A stretch of 64,000 nucleotides of DNA, from contig CAYXBP010000006.1 in NCBI GenBank assembly GCA_964463355.1, positions 1 through 64,000 of the forward strand, written 5' to 3'. The notes beneath the pieces are model-generated. The model was given only the letters and a program-made list of their open reading frames with translations, ran no database searches and was not told the origin of the DNA. Below, piece after piece: positions 17,548 to 26,103 of this stretch; position 1 is the stretch's first letter; each line of letters opens with the position of its first letter. Both the position numbers and the translations under genes were made by a program. The DNA comes from Firm-04 sp964463355 (GTDB taxonomy: Bacteria > Bacillota > Clostridia > Oscillospirales > Ruminococcaceae).

Positions 17548-18402
17548 TTAGGCAAGACCTTCCAAATCAGAAAAGTTCATAGTGGGCTGTAATGCAAGAT
17601 TGATTCCATATGCGATCAGCTTTGCGGCATTGGCAACCAGGCAATCCACATCCCGTGGAGTGACCATCATATTTGGCAGACTGTCGTCCTGAAAATCGGT
17701 GTAGTGCCGCACAATCGTGTGCATATCTACTACCGTTGGCACACCAATGGCGATCACTGGTACACCAAGCGATGCCTCATCAAGTGCTTTGCGACGGTTC
17801 TGTACGCCACTGCCGGGAGAAATGCCTGCATCGCTGATTTGTATCGTGCAGCCTAAGCGGTTGATATCCGAGCAAGCAAGAGCATCCACCGCGATAACGG
17901 CGGCAGGCTTAATTGCATCCCGCAGAGCTGCTGTTAGTTCTGCTGCCTCAATGCCTGTTTGCCCCAGCACACCGTTTGCCAGAACGCTTACTGGGCGCAA
18001 ATTGTGCAGGTATTCCATATCGGCACTGTTGATTTGCAGTTCACGGCGCAGATGGCGTGTGGCGAGAATCTTCCCTGCCACCAATGGGCCAAGTGCGTCT
18101 GGGGTGATATCCGCATTGCCAAGTCCAACCACCAGAATATCCCCCTCTGGCAGCAGCTGTGCGATTTCCGTTGCCAACTCTTCTGCCTGTATCTGTAAGA
18201 TGTTACTACTGCGGCTTAAGCGGTCACATTCCAGCGTAATATATCGTCCGATGCCTCTTCCAATGCGTTGACTCAGTGCCTTTTCGGTGATGTGCAGTTC
18301 TGAAATGCGAAAGGTTTTGCCGCGTCTGGTGATGGGAATGGCTTCTTCAGGGACAAGGTTCGTTGCCTGCTCAAGGGCAAGATCAGTTCGGGCAGCAGTC
18401 AT
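17548..18402 (-). CDS. gpr: Germination protease GPR
   Basis: Aspartyl-type endopeptidase that cleaves small acid-soluble spore proteins at germination. Seen: N-terminal TDLALEQA with the following pro-region, then the peptidase core VVGLGNADITPDALGPLVAGKILATRHL, AVDALACSDINRLGCTIQISDAGISPGSGVQNRRKALDEASLGVPVIAIGVPTVVDM, all highly conserved in GPR. 284 residues is slightly short against about 370 in Bacillus but usual for clostridia. AGAAAGGAACC precedes the ATG. It is divergent from rpsT, a common arrangement in Firmicutes. It shows that the organism makes spores. Confidence 0.97.
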   Translation of the reverse strand: MTAARTDLALEQATNLVPEEAIPITRRGKTFRISELHITEKALSQRIGRGIGRYITLECDRLSRSSNILQIQAEELATEIAQLLPEGDILVVGLGNADITPDALGPLVAGKILATRHLRRELQINSADMEYLHNLRPVSVLANGVLGQTGIEAAELTAALRDAIKPAAVIAVDALACSDINRLGCTIQISDAGISPGSGVQNRRKALDEASLGVPVIAIGVPTVVDMHTIVRHYTDFQDDSLPNMMVTPRDVDCLVANAAKLIAYGINLALQPTMNFSDLEGLA

Positions 18403-18524
18403 GGTGGTTCCTTTCTGCGGTACAGGATTGTCTTTCGGGTGTCATTTCAAAGAATTTGCACCTGCACTTGTGCAATCTGCTGAAAAAGCTGCGAAAAAAC
18501 ATGAAAATATTCCTCTTTTGCCTA

Positions 18525-18553
18525 TTGCTTTTTTTCGCGAAAAATGGTAGAAT
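18525..18553 (+). promoter_or_regulatory. Probable sigma-A promoter of rpsT
   Basis: TTGCTT, 17-base spacer, TAGAAT. It leaves an untranslated leader of about 235 bases before rpsT. Confidence 0.6.
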
Positions 18554-18559
18554 ATTATT

Positions 18560-18793
18560 TGGTTTTGCAGCATAGCCATGTATACGGTCCCCACCCGTAG
18601 CAGACAGTCGGTTCCGTCATAGCCGATTTGCTTCATATTGTATGCCGCTTTTCCGAAATTATACAGTCCCTCATCCCAAGGATGTTCGGGCACCCTCAAA
18701 CATTGTACAGCCGTTTGTTCTCACCGCATCGGCTGTGGCATTGGTTGTACATTTTTTGAAGAGATTCAAGTTCGAGAAAAGGAGTTTCAAACA
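18560..18793 (+). promoter_or_regulatory. Long, possibly structured rpsT leader
   Basis: The leader can form AGCA..GTCGG / CCGAT.TGCT around 18598-18636 and a CATCGGCTGTGG arm near the RBS. Ribosomal protein genes often carry autoregulatory leaders, but I do not recognise a named class here. Confidence 0.35.
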
Positions 18794-19072
18794 ATGGCAA
18801 ACGCTAAACTGCCCAAGAAGCGCCCCACACCTGAAAAGAGAGATCGCATCAATGCGATGAATGCAGCACGTAACCGTGCGCGTCGTTCTGAGATGAAGAC
18901 CGCTATCAAGAAAGCATCCAATGCTTGCTATGTTGGCGGCACGGATAAGATCGCAGCAATTCGTTATGCGATCAAGCGTGTGGATCAGGCTTGTGCAAAG
19001 GGTTTGATGCACAAAAACTGCGCAGCAAGAAAGAAGTCCCAGTTGATGAAGATGCTCAACGCTGCAAAGTGA
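18794..19072 (+). CDS. rpsT: 30S ribosomal protein S20
   Basis: Small basic protein (92 residues) binding 16S rRNA in the body of the 30S subunit. Sequence MANAKLPKKRPTPEKRDRIN, then the RNRARRSEMKTAIKKA helix and a C-terminal Lys-rich NCAARKKSQLMKMLNAAK match S20. RBS AAAAGGAG lies upstream. Divergent from gpr. Confidence 0.97.
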   Translation: MANAKLPKKRPTPEKRDRINAMNAARNRARRSEMKTAIKKASNACYVGGTDKIAAIRYAIKRVDQACAKGLMHKNCAARKKSQLMKMLNAAK

Positions 19073-19091
19073 TCAAATCTCTATGCAGCAT

Positions 19092-19126
19092 ACAGCCGCA
19101 TTCCGTTTGGAGTGCGGCTGTTTTTG
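19092..19126 (+). terminator. rpsT terminator
   Basis: CAGCCGCA/TGCGGCTG stem with a 12-base loop followed by TTTTTG. Confidence 0.92.
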
Positions 19127-19193
19127 TATAATTACAGCGGTTCTGCACAACATAATGCAATAACGTAACCCTATGCTTTGTTGAGGTGATGGA

Positions 19194-19871
19194 ATGCTTA
19201 GTTGTGTGCTGCGTGCTGCAATGTTGTATCCGCTGGTGATTTTTGCTGTACGTCTTATGGGAAAGCGGCAGATCGGGGAATTGCAGCCTGCCGAACTGGT
19301 GGTAACCATTCTAATATCCAATATTGCTACGTTGCCGCTGGAGGATCAAAACCTGCCACTGCTGATGGGCATTGTACCCGTGCTGGTGCTGGTTAGCTTT
19401 GAGGTGATTGTTTCGTGGCTGTCACTGCGGTTTCGGAGTTTTCGCAGGCTTATCTCAGGCAGCCCAAAAATCATTGTGAAGGATGGAATCATTGACCAGC
19501 GGGTGATGAAAACGCTGCGGTTTTCTTTGGATGATCTGATGACTGCGCTGCGCAGTGGCGGCGTGTTTGACATCAATGAAGTGCAGATGGCGGTGGTGGA
19601 AACAAACGGAAGTGTATCGGTGTACCAGAAAACAAAGTATCAACCTGCCGCCAAGGGGGATGTGGTCACTGATCTGCAATCGGAGTGCCCGCCGGAAGTG
19701 CTGATTGCTGATGGCGTGGTTAGCCTGGAGGGCATGAACGCCGCAGGTTATACCAATCAACGTTTGCGGACGCTGCTGAAGCAACAGAAAGTGACTGCCG
19801 AGGAGGTTTTTCTGCTGACGGTGAATGAAAAGGGTCTGCATTGCATCATTAAAAAGGAGGATCGCATATGA
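19194..19871 (+). CDS. DUF421 (YetF-type) membrane protein
   Basis: 225 residues. Three N-terminal helices with RLMGKRQIGELQPAELVVTILISNIATLPL, the family hallmark, followed by a soluble domain (SGSPKIIVKDGIIDQRVMKTLRFSLDDLMTALRSGGVFDINEVQMAVVETNG). The function of DUF421 is not established; several clostridial members belong to sporulation regulons. GAGGTGA precedes the ATG. Its stop overlaps the start of a DUF4363 gene (ATGA), a pairing common in clostridia. Confidence 0.93.
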   Translation: MLSCVLRAAMLYPLVIFAVRLMGKRQIGELQPAELVVTILISNIATLPLEDQNLPLLMGIVPVLVLVSFEVIVSWLSLRFRSFRRLISGSPKIIVKDGIIDQRVMKTLRFSLDDLMTALRSGGVFDINEVQMAVVETNGSVSVYQKTKYQPAAKGDVVTDLQSECPPEVLIADGVVSLEGMNAAGYTNQRLRTLLKQQKVTAEEVFLLTVNEKGLHCIIKKEDRI

Positions 19872-20239
19872 GGGCGAATCGTTTTTGCAGCCATGTGCAG
19901 GTGAGTATGTTGCTGATTTGCATTGTGGTATTGCTGATTGCTGCATCGCTGCTGACGGTCAACCGTCACTGCAACCTGATGTGCGAAAAGATAAATGCGG
20001 TGATGGAGGCAGATGATACCGCAGACCGTGGGACGGCTATTTCCGCAGTAGAAGAAGCGCAAACGCAATGGAAGCAAAGCTGCAAATGGCTGCAATTGTT
20101 CGTGCCGCGGCAATCCGTGGCAGAGGTTAATACTGCTATTGCAAAGTTGCTGCCTCTTGCTGAAGCGGAAAATGATGAACTCGCCGCTGAATGTGCTGCG
20201 CTGAATGCCATGCTGTTATGGATGCGTGAGCAGTATTAA
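19868..20239 (+). CDS. DUF4363 membrane-anchored protein
   Basis: 123 residues: one N-terminal membrane helix (MLLICIVVLLIAASLL) and a helical extracytoplasmic domain with a Trp-Lys-containing WKQSCKWLQLFV segment and an acidic C-terminal helix, as in DUF4363. Strong RBS AAAAAGGAGG lies within the end of the DUF421 gene. Its stop codon overlaps, tail to tail, the stop codon of the flavoprotein gene on the other strand. Confidence 0.8.
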   Translation: MRANRFCSHVQVSMLLICIVVLLIAASLLTVNRHCNLMCEKINAVMEADDTADRGTAISAVEEAQTQWKQSCKWLQLFVPRQSVAEVNTAIAKLLPLAEAENDELAAECAALNAMLLWMREQY

Positions 20240-21855
20240 AGACATTGCATTTGATCGCGAGAGAGGGAGAGCAATTTTTCCGCACATTGAATGCCGTCTA
20301 CAGCTGCGGATACGATTCCACCAGCATAACCTGCACCTTCGCCGCAAGGGTACAGCCCCTGAAGTCCCAACGATTGCAGCGTGAGAGGGTCGCGCAGCAA
20401 CCGCACGGGAGAAGAACTTCTGGTTTCGGGGGCTGTCAGCACGGCATCAGGCTGATAGAATCCATGCAGTTGGCGGTTCAGCAAAGGAAGCGCATCACGT
20501 AGTGCATCGCAGACAAAACGAGGGAGGGTTTCCTCTAAAGCGGCAAATTTTGTTCCCAGGGGGTAGCTAGGTGCAACTCTGCCAAAGCCTGTGGAAGTTT
20601 TATGCTGTATGAGATCCTCGGCGAGGATAACGGGGGCTGCACCAGTTGCGCCTCCTGCGCGATAGGCTGCCTGTTCGATTTTACGCTGCAACGCCATACC
20701 AGCAAGGGGCGAATCATCCTCAAAATCCGCAGGGCTGATGCCCACCAGTAGGGCGCTGTTGGCATTGCGCTCGTCACGAGCAAAACGGCTCATGCCGTTG
20801 GTGACGACAGTATTTGGCTCTGATGCAGCAGCTTGTACCGTGCCGCCTGGGCACATACAAAAGGAATACACCCCTCTGCCATTGGGCAGATGCACCGCAA
20901 GCTTATAGCTAGCCGCCTCCAGCGCGGGGTGTCCCACCGCTTTGCCGTAGCAAAAGCGGTTGATATCCGTTTGCAAATGCTCGATGCGCACGCCTAACGA
21001 GAACGCTTTTTGTTCCATGGGAAGCTGCATTTCATAAAGAGTTGTGAACAAATCTCTTGCGCTGTGCCCGATGGCTAAGATAACGGCATCGGTCTGTAAA
21101 TTGTGGGTGATACCATTTTGCACATAGGTGATGCCGCGCAGGATGCCTTTTTCTCCGTGAATTGCCGTGCATTTTGCTCCAAAGCGCACCTCACCGCCCA
21201 GTGATTCGATTTTTTTTCGCAGTGTGGGAATACATACCGCCAGCTTATCTGTGCCAATATGAGGCTTTGCTTGCCAGAGAATCTCATCGGGTGCGCCACA
21301 CGCAGTGAAAGTTTGTAGTACCTGACGAATACGAGAATCTTTTGTACCCGTGTTCAGCTTGCCATCGGAGAAAGTTCCTGCACCGCCCTCGCCAAATTGC
21401 AGATTGCATTCTGGGTCAAGCACGCCTGTTTTGTGATATGTTTCCAGTGCTGCCGTGCGCTCTTGTACAGTCTTTCCGCGCTCCAGCAGAATGGGTGCTG
21501 TGCCTGCCTGTGCCAGTACATAGGCTGCAAACAGTCCCGCAGGGCCACAGCCTACTACTACAGGGCGCAGTTTGCGCGTGCAGCTGGGATAGCTGGGCAT
21601 ATGATAAGGCTGCACCTCGGTGATATTTTTGCCCTTTCCTTTGCGCTGCAATGCGGCCAAGATGCGCTTTTCGTTGTCCATTGTAACATCTACCGTGGCA
21701 ACAAAGCAGACATCTTTTCGTGCATCGACAGCACGCCTTGCAAGAGCAACGGTATGCAGCATTTCGGGCGCAATTTTCAGTGCGTCAGCCGCCACTTGAT
21801 AAAGCACTTCTTCAGTATAAGAAAGCGGCAGCTTCAGATTTGTGATGCGGAGCAT
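20236..21855 (-). CDS. FAD-dependent dehydrogenase (COG2509 type)
   Basis: 539 residues. An N-terminal 95-residue domain with YTEEVLYQVAADALKI precedes the dinucleotide-binding motif VVGCGPAGLFAAYVLAQAG, then the family segment CNLQFGEGGAGTFSDGKLNTGTKD, VILAIGHSARDLF, and a C-terminal FAD motif LYPCGEGAGYAGGIVSAAVDG. It is the uncharacterised NAD(P)/FAD oxidoreductase family common in Firmicutes; the substrate is unknown. AGGAGAGG precedes the ATG. Single gene, convergent with the DUF421/DUF4363 pair. Confidence 0.92.
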   Translation of the reverse strand: MLRITNLKLPLSYTEEVLYQVAADALKIAPEMLHTVALARRAVDARKDVCFVATVDVTMDNEKRILAALQRKGKGKNITEVQPYHMPSYPSCTRKLRPVVVGCGPAGLFAAYVLAQAGTAPILLERGKTVQERTAALETYHKTGVLDPECNLQFGEGGAGTFSDGKLNTGTKDSRIRQVLQTFTACGAPDEILWQAKPHIGTDKLAVCIPTLRKKIESLGGEVRFGAKCTAIHGEKGILRGITYVQNGITHNLQTDAVILAIGHSARDLFTTLYEMQLPMEQKAFSLGVRIEHLQTDINRFCYGKAVGHPALEAASYKLAVHLPNGRGVYSFCMCPGGTVQAAASEPNTVVTNGMSRFARDERNANSALLVGISPADFEDDSPLAGMALQRKIEQAAYRAGGATGAAPVILAEDLIQHKTSTGFGRVAPSYPLGTKFAALEETLPRFVCDALRDALPLLNRQLHGFYQPDAVLTAPETRSSSPVRLLRDPLTLQSLGLQGLYPCGEGAGYAGGIVSAAVDGIQCAEKLLSLSRDQMQCL

Positions 21856-21978
21856 TGATTGCCTCTCCTCTCAAAAAAAGCAGGCTGCGAAACAGTATGA
21901 TTTCCACTGCGTGCAAGCCGTTCTCACAGGGCTTGCATCTGCAGAAGCAGTGCCCCCTGCCGAGATTTCCGCATGGGA

Positions 21979-22040
21979 GCGGAATACTGTATGTATTGCA
22001 TTTCGAGGGGAAAGCGAACAAGACCGCTTTCCCCTCGTTG
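21979..22040 (+). repeat. Dispersed hairpin element, copy 2
   Basis: Hairpin CGAGGGGAAAGCG/CGCTTTCCCCTCG (22004-22037) with a left flank GCGGAATACTGTATGTATT that is shared, with changes, by copy 3. It lies between the cellulase and flavoprotein genes. Confidence 0.8.
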
Positions 22041-22155
22041 TTATTCTACAATTCAGTTTCTCTTAATAAGATTCCCATCAAAACGTTTTTCACAAAGTGC
22101 TTCGGAGATAGCCAGCAGATCAGCAGAGGCGTTTTGTTGGGCGTTCTCGTTGGGC

Positions 22156-23394
22156 TTAGGTAGCAGAATACTGCACCAGTGCTTTAACGATTGCAGGGAA
22201 GTTATAGATCGAAGCGGAACGGAATAGCAGGCCGAAATTCTCGCCGCTGCCGCTGAATGCATTGTTATCCCACCAGCAGCAGGAGATTCCTCTTGCACGA
22301 GCAGTTGCCGTATAAAATGCGGCAAATTCCACGCGAGCCTGTTCGTTGTCCTTGTTCATTGCGCCAAACTCGCCGATGAATACCGGCACACCGTTTGCAG
22401 TAAACTTTGCATAGAGTTTATCCATAAAGTCCACAATCTCTTTGCGGTTCAACTCATTGTTTATAGAGAAATCCTTGGTGCCCATCTTGTTCAGCGCGAA
22501 GTTGTAGGGTGTATATGCGTGAATAGAAACGATCAGACGGTTTGCGACCGTATCAGTGGGCAGCTTGAAGTCATCGTTGCAGGTGCCGTCTACCGATGCA
22601 CAGTAGCCAGATACCATCAGAAAACGGTTGGCATTGTTTCCGCCGCTTGCGCGAACGGTATCCACAAACAGCTGGTTGAGCGTATTGATGCATTGCATGG
22701 AATCCTTACACTGGGCATTGTTTTGATCGTACCACCACTCGTAGTCTGTGTCTTTTAGACGAGGCTCATTCATGCCCTCCAGAATCAAATGATTGTCGTA
22801 ATCCTTGAAAGCTTCTGCCATCTGCGACCAGATTGACGAGAGATACGCTTTCGAGTCTTCCAAGTGCGCGCTGTCGGGGTAGTATTTGGAATCAATATCG
22901 TGGTGGGTATTGACAATCACCTTCAGATCACAAGAAAGTGCCCACCCCACGACCTCCTTGACGCGGTTCATCCACGCTTCGGAAATTTTGTTGTTCTCAT
23001 CCACGTGGTTATGCCATGATACGGGAATGCGGATGGTTTCAAATCCGGCAGCTTTTACAGCAGCAATGGTATCGGTGGTGGTGATATAGCCGCACCATGC
23101 TTGTTCATACTGCAATTCGTCTGTCACATTGCAGTTGGATGCGTCAAAGGTATTGCCGAGATTCCATCCGATTTTCATATCCTCCACAAACTGCATGGCT
23201 TCGTTTTCAGGCAGGGGATATTTGTCCACGGTAAAATCGGGCACGCTGATCTGCGCGTCACCGAGGATATTCTCTGGAATGCTGATCTCCACGATCTGGG
23301 AATCTGCGGAACTGCTCCCTTCGCTTTTTTCACAGCCAGTACAGGCGCAGAGCGTAAGGGTTGCTGCGCATAGCAGCGATACGGGTTTTCTCAT
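22156..23394 (-). CDS. GH5 endoglucanase lipoprotein
   Basis: Retaining beta-glycanase acting on cellulose or related beta-glucans at the cell surface. Lipoprotein signal (MRKPVSLLCAATLTLCAC, lipidation at Cys18 or Cys21), then a (beta/alpha)8 barrel: MKIGWNLGNTFDA, RIPVSWHNH, VIVNTHHD, acid/base Glu210 (GMNEP), IHAYTPYNF, and nucleophile Glu342 (FIGEFGA). The GWNLGNT opening and length (412) fit subfamily GH5_4. No dockerin or carbohydrate-binding module is present: it is held on the membrane by lipid, not by a scaffold. Own promoter with perfect TTGACA. Confidence 0.94.
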   Translation of the reverse strand: MRKPVSLLCAATLTLCACTGCEKSEGSSSADSQIVEISIPENILGDAQISVPDFTVDKYPLPENEAMQFVEDMKIGWNLGNTFDASNCNVTDELQYEQAWCGYITTTDTIAAVKAAGFETIRIPVSWHNHVDENNKISEAWMNRVKEVVGWALSCDLKVIVNTHHDIDSKYYPDSAHLEDSKAYLSSIWSQMAEAFKDYDNHLILEGMNEPRLKDTDYEWWYDQNNAQCKDSMQCINTLNQLFVDTVRASGGNNANRFLMVSGYCASVDGTCNDDFKLPTDTVANRLIVSIHAYTPYNFALNKMGTKDFSINNELNRKEIVDFMDKLYAKFTANGVPVFIGEFGAMNKDNEQARVEFAAFYTATARARGISCCWWDNNAFSGSGENFGLLFRSASIYNFPAIVKALVQYSAT

Positions 23395-23434
23395 AATGGG
23401 GTGATCCTCCTCTTTCCTCTGAATCTATTTATCC

Positions 23435-23463
23435 AGTATAGCATGGTTTTGTCGGTTTGTCAA
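23435..23463 (-). promoter_or_regulatory. Sigma-A promoter of the GH5 gene
   Basis: Minus strand TTGACA, 17-base spacer, TATACT. Confidence 0.88.
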
Positions 23464-23561
23464 TCACCGCAGCCAAAGAAGTGGAAAAACCGTCACTTGC
23501 GAAAGAATATGAGAAAAGTGAGCGGTTTTGCGCAATATCGCAAATGCTGTCGCTTCGGCAC

Positions 23562-23590
23562 TTGACAGCGGCGCGAAAAACAGGTATAAT
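23562..23590 (+). promoter_or_regulatory. Sigma-A promoter of the TM2 protein gene
   Basis: TTGACA, 17-base spacer, TATAAT; both hexamers perfect. Confidence 0.92.
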
Positions 23591-23655
23591 ATATAGTGTT
23601 ACTGTATCGCATTATAATGCGTACGCATAAAGACTATGCTAAGGAGATTTATGCC

Positions 23656-24261
23656 ATGAAAGAAAATGAAGTGTCATATCGTTTTTGCCGCAACTGCGCT
23701 GCCGTTCTTACGGATACTGATATTTGCTGTTCACAATGTGGTTTTGCTGTGGGTACGGGTATGCGTTATTGCCCCTATTGTGGTGACCCCGTTGCGGTGG
23801 GCGCGACCATTTGTGTTACATGCCAGCAGCCGTTGACCGATGTTGCAGGGCAGCCAGTGCGCAATACTGCCGCACAGCAAATGCCCACTGTGGAGAACAC
23901 TGCTGCCTTTGTGCAGCCCTCCGTACAGCAAGTGCCGCCGGTGTATGTTCCAACACAGCAGCAGAGTGGCTATGCATATCAAAATGGTGCCATGCCCCAG
24001 CAGAATATGGCTTATGGCTATGCGCCCAGTCAACAAAAATCGAAGATCGCAGCAGGTATTCTTGGTATTTTTTTGGGCGTTTTTGGTGTGCATAATTTTT
24101 ATCTTGGCAGGGTGGGCAGAGGCGTAGCGCAGTTGCTTCTGACTTTGCTCAGCTGCTTTCTCCTTTCGCCCATTTCGGAAATCTGGGGCTTGATTGAGGG
24201 CATTCTCATTTTGGCAGGCAGCATCAACACCGATGGAAAGGGCATTCCGCTGAAAGATTGA
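23656..24261 (+). CDS. Zinc-ribbon and TM2 domain membrane protein
   Basis: 201 residues. Two zinc-ribbon pairs at the N-terminus (FCRNCAAVL...CCSQCG and YCPYCGDPV...CVTCQQ), a Gln/Pro-rich linker, and a C-terminal TM2 domain (AGILGIFLGVFGVHNFYLGRVGRGVAQLLLT) with two helices. AAGGAG is 9 bases before the chosen ATG; the frame is open upstream but without an RBS. TM2 proteins have no settled role. It is one of three zinc-ribbon membrane proteins in this window. Confidence 0.9.
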   Translation: MKENEVSYRFCRNCAAVLTDTDICCSQCGFAVGTGMRYCPYCGDPVAVGATICVTCQQPLTDVAGQPVRNTAAQQMPTVENTAAFVQPSVQQVPPVYVPTQQQSGYAYQNGAMPQQNMAYGYAPSQQKSKIAAGILGIFLGVFGVHNFYLGRVGRGVAQLLLTLLSCFLLSPISEIWGLIEGILILAGSINTDGKGIPLKD

Positions 24262-24498
24262 CGACGCGAAAAGCACACCCTATGTTGCGGATTCATTGAT
24301 GGAGGGTGCGCTTTCACAGTGATTTCGAGATATACACAAAATTGTCAGATTGCTTTCAGTTTGTTTTAAGTAAGTGGCTTTATAATGGACTTGTGATCGG
24401 CAGACACCGATGACCGCGAGCAACAGGAAAAAGGAGGGAACCGTGCCGAAGCAGACCGTCCATGTGACGGATATCTGATACAGACACGCAAAAAAAGA
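24262..24498 (+). promoter_or_regulatory. Leader of the VTC operon
   Basis: Contains a TATAAT at about 24380 without a good -35, small hairpins ATCGG/CCGAT (about 24396-24412) and CCGTC/GACGG (about 24456-24470), and an 11-codon frame with a very strong RBS. No named riboswitch recognised. Confidence 0.35.
24443..24478 (+). CDS. 11-codon leader peptide candidate upstream of the VTC gene
   Basis: GTG-initiated MPKQTVHVTDI with AAAGGAGGGAACC directly upstream, an almost ideal RBS, ending 20 bases before the ATG of the VTC-domain gene, which itself has a poor RBS. Could couple translation. It may instead be chance. Confidence 0.3.
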   Translation: MPKQTVHVTDI

Positions 24499-25257
24499 AT
24501 GGCTATCAGCACCTTTCAACGCCGTGAAGTGAAGTATATGCTTTCAATGGAACAGTTTGATGCGCTGCTTCCCATCATCTACGAACACATGAATCCCGAT
24601 GAATATTGCGTAGACGGCAAGGAATATGGCATCTATAACATTTATTATGATACGCCTGACCATTTTTTGATCCGGCAGTCCCTTGAAAAGCCCGTTTACA
24701 AGGAAAAATTGCGGCTGCGCAGCTATTACTCACCCGCATCGCCAGATTCCACCGTTTTTCTTGAGGTGAAGAAGAAGGTGGACGGCATCGTGACCAAACG
24801 TCGCGTGGCGATGACACTCCGTGAGGCTGAAACATATCTGCAAACCAGAGTGAAGCCTTACTATGAACGCTTTATCGACCAGCAGGTGATGAAGGAATTT
24901 GATGTGTTTCTGAACCGGTACGATTGTGCGCCGAAGCAGTATATCAGCTATCAGCGCGCTGCGTTCTTTGGCAAGGAGGATAAGAACTTCCGTTTGACCT
25001 TCGATCGCAAGATCACCGCACGCCGTGTGGATGTATCCCTGAGCCGTGAAAGCTACGGCGAGCAGCTTATCGGGGAAGACCAGCGACTGATGGAGATTAA
25101 GGTGCCTGGTTCGCTCCCTATGTGGATGACGCAGGCACTCTCAGCACTGGAGATTCGCCGCAGAAGCTTTTCCAAGTATGGTACTGCGTATACCAATTAT
25201 GTGCGCAGCCTGATAGAACAACAGCTGGAAAAAGAAAGGAAGATTTCATATGCTTAA
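24499..25257 (+). CDS. VTC-domain protein (polyphosphate polymerase-like)
   Basis: 252 residues. The VTC fold is a triphosphate-tunnel domain; features here are FQRREVKYMLS, IYNIYYDTPDHFLIRQSLEKPVYKEKLRLRSY, FLEVKKKVDGIVTKRR, and the late LMEIKVPGSLPMWM with its glutamate-lysine pair. In yeast Vtc4 this domain makes polyphosphate; the activity of bacterial members that travel with DUF4956 is not proved. The gene overlaps the DUF4956 gene by 8 bases and is followed by a carbohydrate-binding lipoprotein, a frequent clostridial trio often also seen with CotH. Confidence 0.92.
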   Translation: MAISTFQRREVKYMLSMEQFDALLPIIYEHMNPDEYCVDGKEYGIYNIYYDTPDHFLIRQSLEKPVYKEKLRLRSYYSPASPDSTVFLEVKKKVDGIVTKRRVAMTLREAETYLQTRVKPYYERFIDQQVMKEFDVFLNRYDCAPKQYISYQRAAFFGKEDKNFRLTFDRKITARRVDVSLSRESYGEQLIGEDQRLMEIKVPGSLPMWMTQALSALEIRRRSFSKYGTAYTNYVRSLIEQQLEKERKISYA

Positions 25258-26014
25258 TCTTGTAAGACCCGCCGTATACGCCGCGAACATTTTCTCGCGT
25301 ATTTATCAGGATCAGTCCGCTGCTGATTTGAATGCGCCAACGGTAGCGCAGGTGCTGACCTGCGTAGTTAGTGCAATGGTACTGGGCTTTCTCATCAGCC
25401 TGGTGTATATGTTTACACACCGCAAAACAGGCTACAGCCAAAGCTATATCATCACAATGCCGATGCTTTCTGCGTTGGTTTCTACCGTCATTATCATGAT
25501 GTGCCTGCTTGCCAGTGGCGCGGGTATGACCGCCGCTATCAGCCTGACGGGTGCCTTCTCACTGGTGCGTTTTCGCAGTGCCCCAGGAGATCCCCGTGAT
25601 ATCTCCTACATCTTCTTTGCCATGGCAATGGGCGTTGTTTGTGGATTGGGCTTTATTGGTTATGCCGCAGTGTTTTTCTTGATTTTGGCGGCTATGCTCA
25701 TCATTTTGCATCTCACCGATTTCGCAGGTCCCCACTCGCAGGATATGACCCTCAAGATTACCATTCCGGAAAACCTCAACTACAACGGGCTGTTTGATAA
25801 GGTTATGGAGAAATATACCATCAACTGGAAACTCCGCCGTGTAAAAACCACCGATTTCGGCACACTGTTTGATCTTGTTTATGCCGTTCGAATTAAGAGC
25901 GATGTGGATCAGAAGAAGTTCATTGATGACATTCGCGCGCTCAACGGCAACCTGAATGTCACCCTTGTGCTGTACAAGTATGATGATCAGATCTATGATG
26001 TTAAGACAAAATGA
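25250..26014 (+). CDS. DUF4956 membrane protein
   Basis: 254 residues: four membrane helices with the conserved loop TGAFSLVRFRSAPGDPRDISYIFFAMAMGVVCGLGF, then a cytoplasmic C-terminal alpha/beta domain (LKITIPENLNYNGLFDKVMEKY...). This is the standard partner of VTC-domain proteins, with which it shares an 8-base overlap. Family role unproved; association suggests a membrane complex handling polyphosphate or a surface polymer. Confidence 0.92.
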   Translation: MLNLVRPAVYAANIFSRIYQDQSAADLNAPTVAQVLTCVVSAMVLGFLISLVYMFTHRKTGYSQSYIITMPMLSALVSTVIIMMCLLASGAGMTAAISLTGAFSLVRFRSAPGDPRDISYIFFAMAMGVVCGLGFIGYAAVFFLILAAMLIILHLTDFAGPHSQDMTLKITIPENLNYNGLFDKVMEKYTINWKLRRVKTTDFGTLFDLVYAVRIKSDVDQKKFIDDIRALNGNLNVTLVLYKYDDQIYDVKTK

Positions 26015-26028
26015 TTATCCTGCTTCTT

Positions 26029-26061
26029 GCGAAAAAGACTGAGCATGCTCGGTCTTTTCGC
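26029..26061 (+). terminator. Hairpin between the DUF4956 and lipoprotein genes
   Basis: GCGAAAAAGACTGAGC/GCTCGGTCTTTTCGC, a long stem with one G-T pair and no T-tract after it. It may attenuate or stabilise the mRNA rather than end it. Confidence 0.5.
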
Positions 26062-26103
26062 GTTATCCACGCAGGATGATAACCCCATAAAGGAGGCACC
26101 CAA

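Noticed and set aside
18442..18699. Minus-strand open frame across the rpsT leader
   Set aside because: No RBS; it is antisense to the transcribed leader and overlaps the rpsT promoter.
24262..24498. Cyclic-di-GMP or other known riboswitch before the VTC gene
   Set aside because: Hairpins are present but none of the conserved bases of the classes I know could be found.
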